A DNA stretch of 64,000 bases from Palsa-504 sp963744575. GTDB lineage: Bacteria > Actinomycetota > Actinomycetes > Streptosporangiales > Streptosporangiaceae. The translations under genes were made by a program, and so were the position numbers. Under the pieces are notes generated by a model. It made no database searches, had not been told where the DNA came from, and was given only the letters and a program-made list of their open reading frames with translations. Position 1 is the stretch's first letter. The number at the start of each line of letters is the position of its first letter. The stretch lies in NCBI GenBank assembly GCA_963744575.1, contig CAVUUF010000017.1:1-64000 (forward strand), given 5' to 3'. Positions 61,727-64,000 of this stretch are shown piece after piece.

Positions 61727-62895
61727 GATACGGCCAGCTCGGACTGCGCGGGCGGGGAGCCCACGTCGAGCCGCCGGTAGGCGTCGGCGAGCACGGCGCC
61801 GAGCGCGTCCGCCGACAGCTCGGTGCCGAGCCCGGCCCGGCCGGCCGCGCCGAGCCGGGCGGCCTCGTCGGGGTTGTCGAGCAGGTAGCCGAGGGCCCGG
61901 CTCAGCACCTCCGGCATTCCCGGCGGCACCAGCAGGCCGGTCTCCCCGGGCACCACGACGTCGGGCACCGCGTTGACCGCGGTCGCGACGACCGGCAGGC
62001 CGGCCCCCATGGCCTCCACGATGGCGCAGGGCAGCCCCTCGTACAGGCTGGCCATGGCGAAGATGTCCAGCCCGGGGAGCAGGGCTTCGACGTCGCTGCG
62101 CTCGCCGGTGAACAGGATCCGGCCGGCCATGCCGAGCTTGCTCGCGAGCCGTTCGGTCTTCGCGCGCAGCGGGCCCGCGCCGATCCAGACGCCGAACACG
62201 TCGCGGCGGCCGAGCCCGGCCAGGGCGCGGATCCAGTCGTGCGGCGCCTTCTGGAACGCCAGCCTCCCGACCGTGCCCACCACCTGCATGCCGGGCGGCA
62301 CGCCGAGGATCCGCCGGGCCTCGGCCCGGTCGTGCGTGCCGGGCGCCGTCAGCGCCTTCTCCAGGCCCACCCCGATGGTGCGGACCCGCTCCGGCGGGGC
62401 GATCCGGCGGGTGACGGCCTCGGCCGCGACGCCCGAGCCGACGGCGAGGAAGACGTCGGTGTACCGGCCGACCCGCCGCTCGATCTGGATGTACGCGGTC
62501 CGGCGCGGCCAGGACTGGAACTGGTGGAACGGGAAGCCGTGGAAGGTGTGCACGATCCGGCCGACCTCCAGCTGGTGCGCGGCCGTGCGGCCGAGCGCGC
62601 CCGCCTTGGAGCTGTGCGTGTGCACCACGTCGAAGCCCCGCAGGCACGCCCGCAGGTCGTGCAGGGCCCGGCGGTCGTCTAGCGGCGCAATCTCGCTGCG
62701 CAGGTGCGGCAGCGTTATCACCTCGTGGCCGGCCGTGCGCGCCTTGCTGACCAGGCCCTCGTCGGCTTCGCCGGTGACGAACACGATCTCGTAGCATTCG
62801 GGGTCCAGCGCCAGCGCGCCGCGCAGGGCCACCCCGCCCGCCCCAGCCATGAACCTGGTGACGACCTGCGCCACCCGCAGCCTGCTGCCGGTCAT
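61723..62895 (-). CDS. GT4-family glycosyltransferase
   Basis: 390 residues. The N-terminal GT4 domain has VVTRFMAGAGGVALRGALAL and VHTHSSKAGALGR. The C-terminal domain has VVGTVGRLAFQKAPHDWIRA, the Lys/Arg donor-binding pattern, and the E-x7-E motif in SLYEGLPCAIVEAMGAGLPV. It would add a sugar to the lipid-linked repeat unit on the cytoplasmic side. Both ends overlap the neighbouring genes by 4 bases. Confidence 0.93.
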   Translation of the reverse strand: MTGSRLRVAQVVTRFMAGAGGVALRGALALDPECYEIVFVTGEADEGLVSKARTAGHEVITLPHLRSEIAPLDDRRALHDLRACLRGFDVVHTHSSKAGALGRTAAHQLEVGRIVHTFHGFPFHQFQSWPRRTAYIQIERRVGRYTDVFLAVGSGVAAEAVTRRIAPPERVRTIGVGLEKALTAPGTHDRAEARRILGVPPGMQVVGTVGRLAFQKAPHDWIRALAGLGRRDVFGVWIGAGPLRAKTERLASKLGMAGRILFTGERSDVEALLPGLDIFAMASLYEGLPCAIVEAMGAGLPVVATAVNAVPDVVVPGETGLLVPPGMPEVLSRALGYLLDNPDEAARLGAAGRAGLGTELSADALGAVLADAYRRLDVGSPPAQSELAVS

Positions 62896-63884
62896 GCCGT
62901 CACCTCCGCAGCCGCCGTCCCGAGCAACTCGCGCAGCGCAGCCCCCGGATGATCACCGAGGGCCACCTGCAGGCACGGCAGGCTCCGGCTGAGCTGGCCG
63001 GCCACCTCCTCGACCGGGGGATGGCTGCCGCCCACGCCGGTGCCAAGCGCCAGCGTGGCCGCGAACGACCAGTAGCGGCGCAGTTCCCCGGCCATGTACG
63101 TGCCGGCCACCAGGTAGCGTGCCGCGAGCTCCGGGTCACAGGCCCGCACCGACGGGCCACCACGCGACACCACGACCAGGAGGCCGGGCCGCATCTGGTC
63201 GGTGCGCCGCGGCCACGTCACCTCCCGGCGGCCGTGCGGCATCCGCCGTCCGCCGCCGCGGTGGACCTCGACGGGCAGCCGCAGCGGCTCGAGGACGCCC
63301 CACGCGTCCTGCCCGTCACTCACGCACAGGTTGTCGCAGGTGGAAGCGGCTCCAGCCAGCAGTTCACCGTGGACGAGCGTAGTCTTGCCGACGCCTCCCG
63401 GCCCCGCCAGCAGCACCGTGCGGTCGTCGGCGCCGCCGAGGCCGCACACCGAGGCATGCAGCGGGGCGCGGCCCCGCTGCTGACTCCACCACAGCGCCGG
63501 GTACTGCAGCAGGACGGCCCGCAGCAGCAGCCGGGCCCGCGCGCGCAGCACGGCCGCCGCTGCCCGTCCCTTTCCAGAAGGCCGCCAGCGGGCCACCACG
63601 CTCAGGGCCGCGCCGTCCGCCGTCACCTGGAGATCCAGGCCGGACGAGCAGGCGTCGCCGAGGACCACCTGCCCCGGGCGGCACCAGGCGCCGCGGGTCA
63701 GCACCCGCCAGCCGGTGACGTCGAACGCCGCGGAGCCGCGCTCGACGCTGACCCGGACGCCCGGCGCCGTGACCGCATCGGTCGTCAGCTGGCCCGCGGC
63801 ACCCTCGGCCAGCACGTCGGCGATCCAGGGGACCGCGCATGTCACGTCCAACCGCTCGCCGGCGGTGTTCAGCACGGCCCGCAT
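62892..63884 (-). CDS. HprK-like P-loop kinase-family protein
   Basis: 330 residues. The N-terminal half resembles a small-molecule or sugar-recognition domain. A Walker A loop stands at VLLAGPGGVGKTTLVHGELL (about residue 160), with TCDNLCVSDGQDAW downstream, as in HPr kinase-like proteins found in RiPP and exopolysaccharide loci. It may phosphorylate a sugar, peptide or carrier. The ATG at 63884 overlaps the stop of the preceding gene. Confidence 0.72.
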   Translation of the reverse strand: MRAVLNTAGERLDVTCAVPWIADVLAEGAAGQLTTDAVTAPGVRVSVERGSAAFDVTGWRVLTRGAWCRPGQVVLGDACSSGLDLQVTADGAALSVVARWRPSGKGRAAAAVLRARARLLLRAVLLQYPALWWSQQRGRAPLHASVCGLGGADDRTVLLAGPGGVGKTTLVHGELLAGAASTCDNLCVSDGQDAWGVLEPLRLPVEVHRGGGRRMPHGRREVTWPRRTDQMRPGLLVVVSRGGPSVRACDPELAARYLVAGTYMAGELRRYWSFAATLALGTGVGGSHPPVEEVAGQLSRSLPCLQVALGDHPGAALRELLGTAAAEVTA

Positions 63885-64000
63885 CAGAACTCATCCGGGT
63901 AGGGACTCGCCATGGCCATCGCCGCCGCGGTCTTCGTCTCGGGTACGGTGGCCGGGCGGTACCCCGGCACCAGTTCGCCGAGCAGGGCCCGGATTTGGTC
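63884..64000 (-). CDS. C-terminal end of the next operon gene (cut by window edge)
   Basis: 38 residues in frame (IRALLGELVPGYRPATVPET then MASPYPDEF), ending with a TGA that overlaps the HprK-like start. The ALLxxLVPGYRPA ending is similar to the tails of polysaccharide-biosynthesis epimerase/dehydratase proteins (FlaA1/CapD group), but the piece is too short to be sure. Confidence 0.4.
   Translation of the reverse strand, partial: DQIRALLGELVPGYRPATVPETKTAAAMAMASPYPDEF

Noticed and set aside
1..64000. tRNA, rRNA, riboswitch or CRISPR loci
   Set aside because: I looked in the intergenic gaps and found no cloverleaf with CCA-proximal features, no rRNA-like tracts, no recognisable riboswitch core and no spacer-repeat array. 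A covariance-model scan would be needed to exclude weak ones.

Overview
The DNA is very G+C-rich, and the gene set is that of a filamentous or soil actinomycete (Actinomycetota). Markers are the conserved order eno, divIC/ftsB-like, DUF501, ppx; a DUF222/HNH protein; a DUF5753-type XRE regulator with a DUF6879 partner; and NarL-type regulators. I cannot fix the genus from sequence alone. No tRNA, rRNA or CRISPR array was seen.

Layout. (1) 1-13.6 kb is mostly housekeeping: a VapBC pair, an Lrp/AsnC regulator divergent from 4-hydroxyphenylpyruvate dioxygenase, a MurJ-like flippase with threonine dehydratase, an AAA ATPase/VWA pair, a cbs-metB transsulfuration pair (metB broken) and a thiolase. 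(2) 13.6-21.4 kb is patchy accessory DNA: a frameshifted lipoprotein with a Gly-Ser-Pro repeat, a DUF222/HNH gene, a dead VapBC locus, an ATPase/hydrolase set, an XRE module and a uracil-DNA-glycosylase fragment. (3) 21.4-27.2 kb is a minus-strand core block ending in ppx, DUF501, divIC and eno. (4) 27.4-28.8 kb is an ISAs1-family insertion sequence. (5) 29.1-48.0 kb is a candidate biosynthetic cluster. It has PEP mutase, two-subunit phosphonopyruvate decarboxylase, a class V aminotransferase and an ECT-type cytidylyltransferase. Further upstream on the same strand are a Wzx-like exporter, an LpxL-like acyltransferase, carrier protein, adenylation domain, acyl-CoA dehydrogenase, a LicD-like protein, a methyltransferase and a nucleotidyltransferase-aminotransferase fusion. 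A 3.6-kb element bounded by 21-bp direct repeats splits it. (6) 48.2-50.8 kb is a second, almost identical copy of the eno-divIC-DUF501 block, ending against a group II intron maturase fragment. (7) 51.2-53.7 kb is a histidine kinase-like gene and two response regulators. (8) 53.7-64.0 kb is a minus-strand exopolysaccharide operon, with a polymerase-flippase-phosphoglycosyltransferase triple fusion carrying a repetitive Thr-motif tail, an RtcB-like protein, a kinase-fold protein, DegT/DnrJ aminotransferase, a GT4 glycosyltransferase and an HprK-like P-loop protein.

How the genes may work together. In region 5 a C-P bond would be made from PEP, decarboxylated to phosphonoacetaldehyde and aminated to 2-aminoethylphosphonate (AEP). 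A cytidylyltransferase would activate AEP and a LicD-like enzyme could transfer it to a glycan. An amino acid loaded on a carrier protein and oxidised by the dehydrogenase would be a second decoration. This is inference from family membership and gene order. The PEP mutase has unusual active-site residues, so the product needs testing. Region 8 would assemble and export a separate surface polymer, possibly controlled by the adjacent two-component genes.

Caution: several genes carry single-base frameshifts (metB twice, adenylation domain, phosphotransferase, integrase, DUF6262 gene, lipoprotein). These may be real decay or sequencing errors, so raw-read support should be checked before calling any of them dead.
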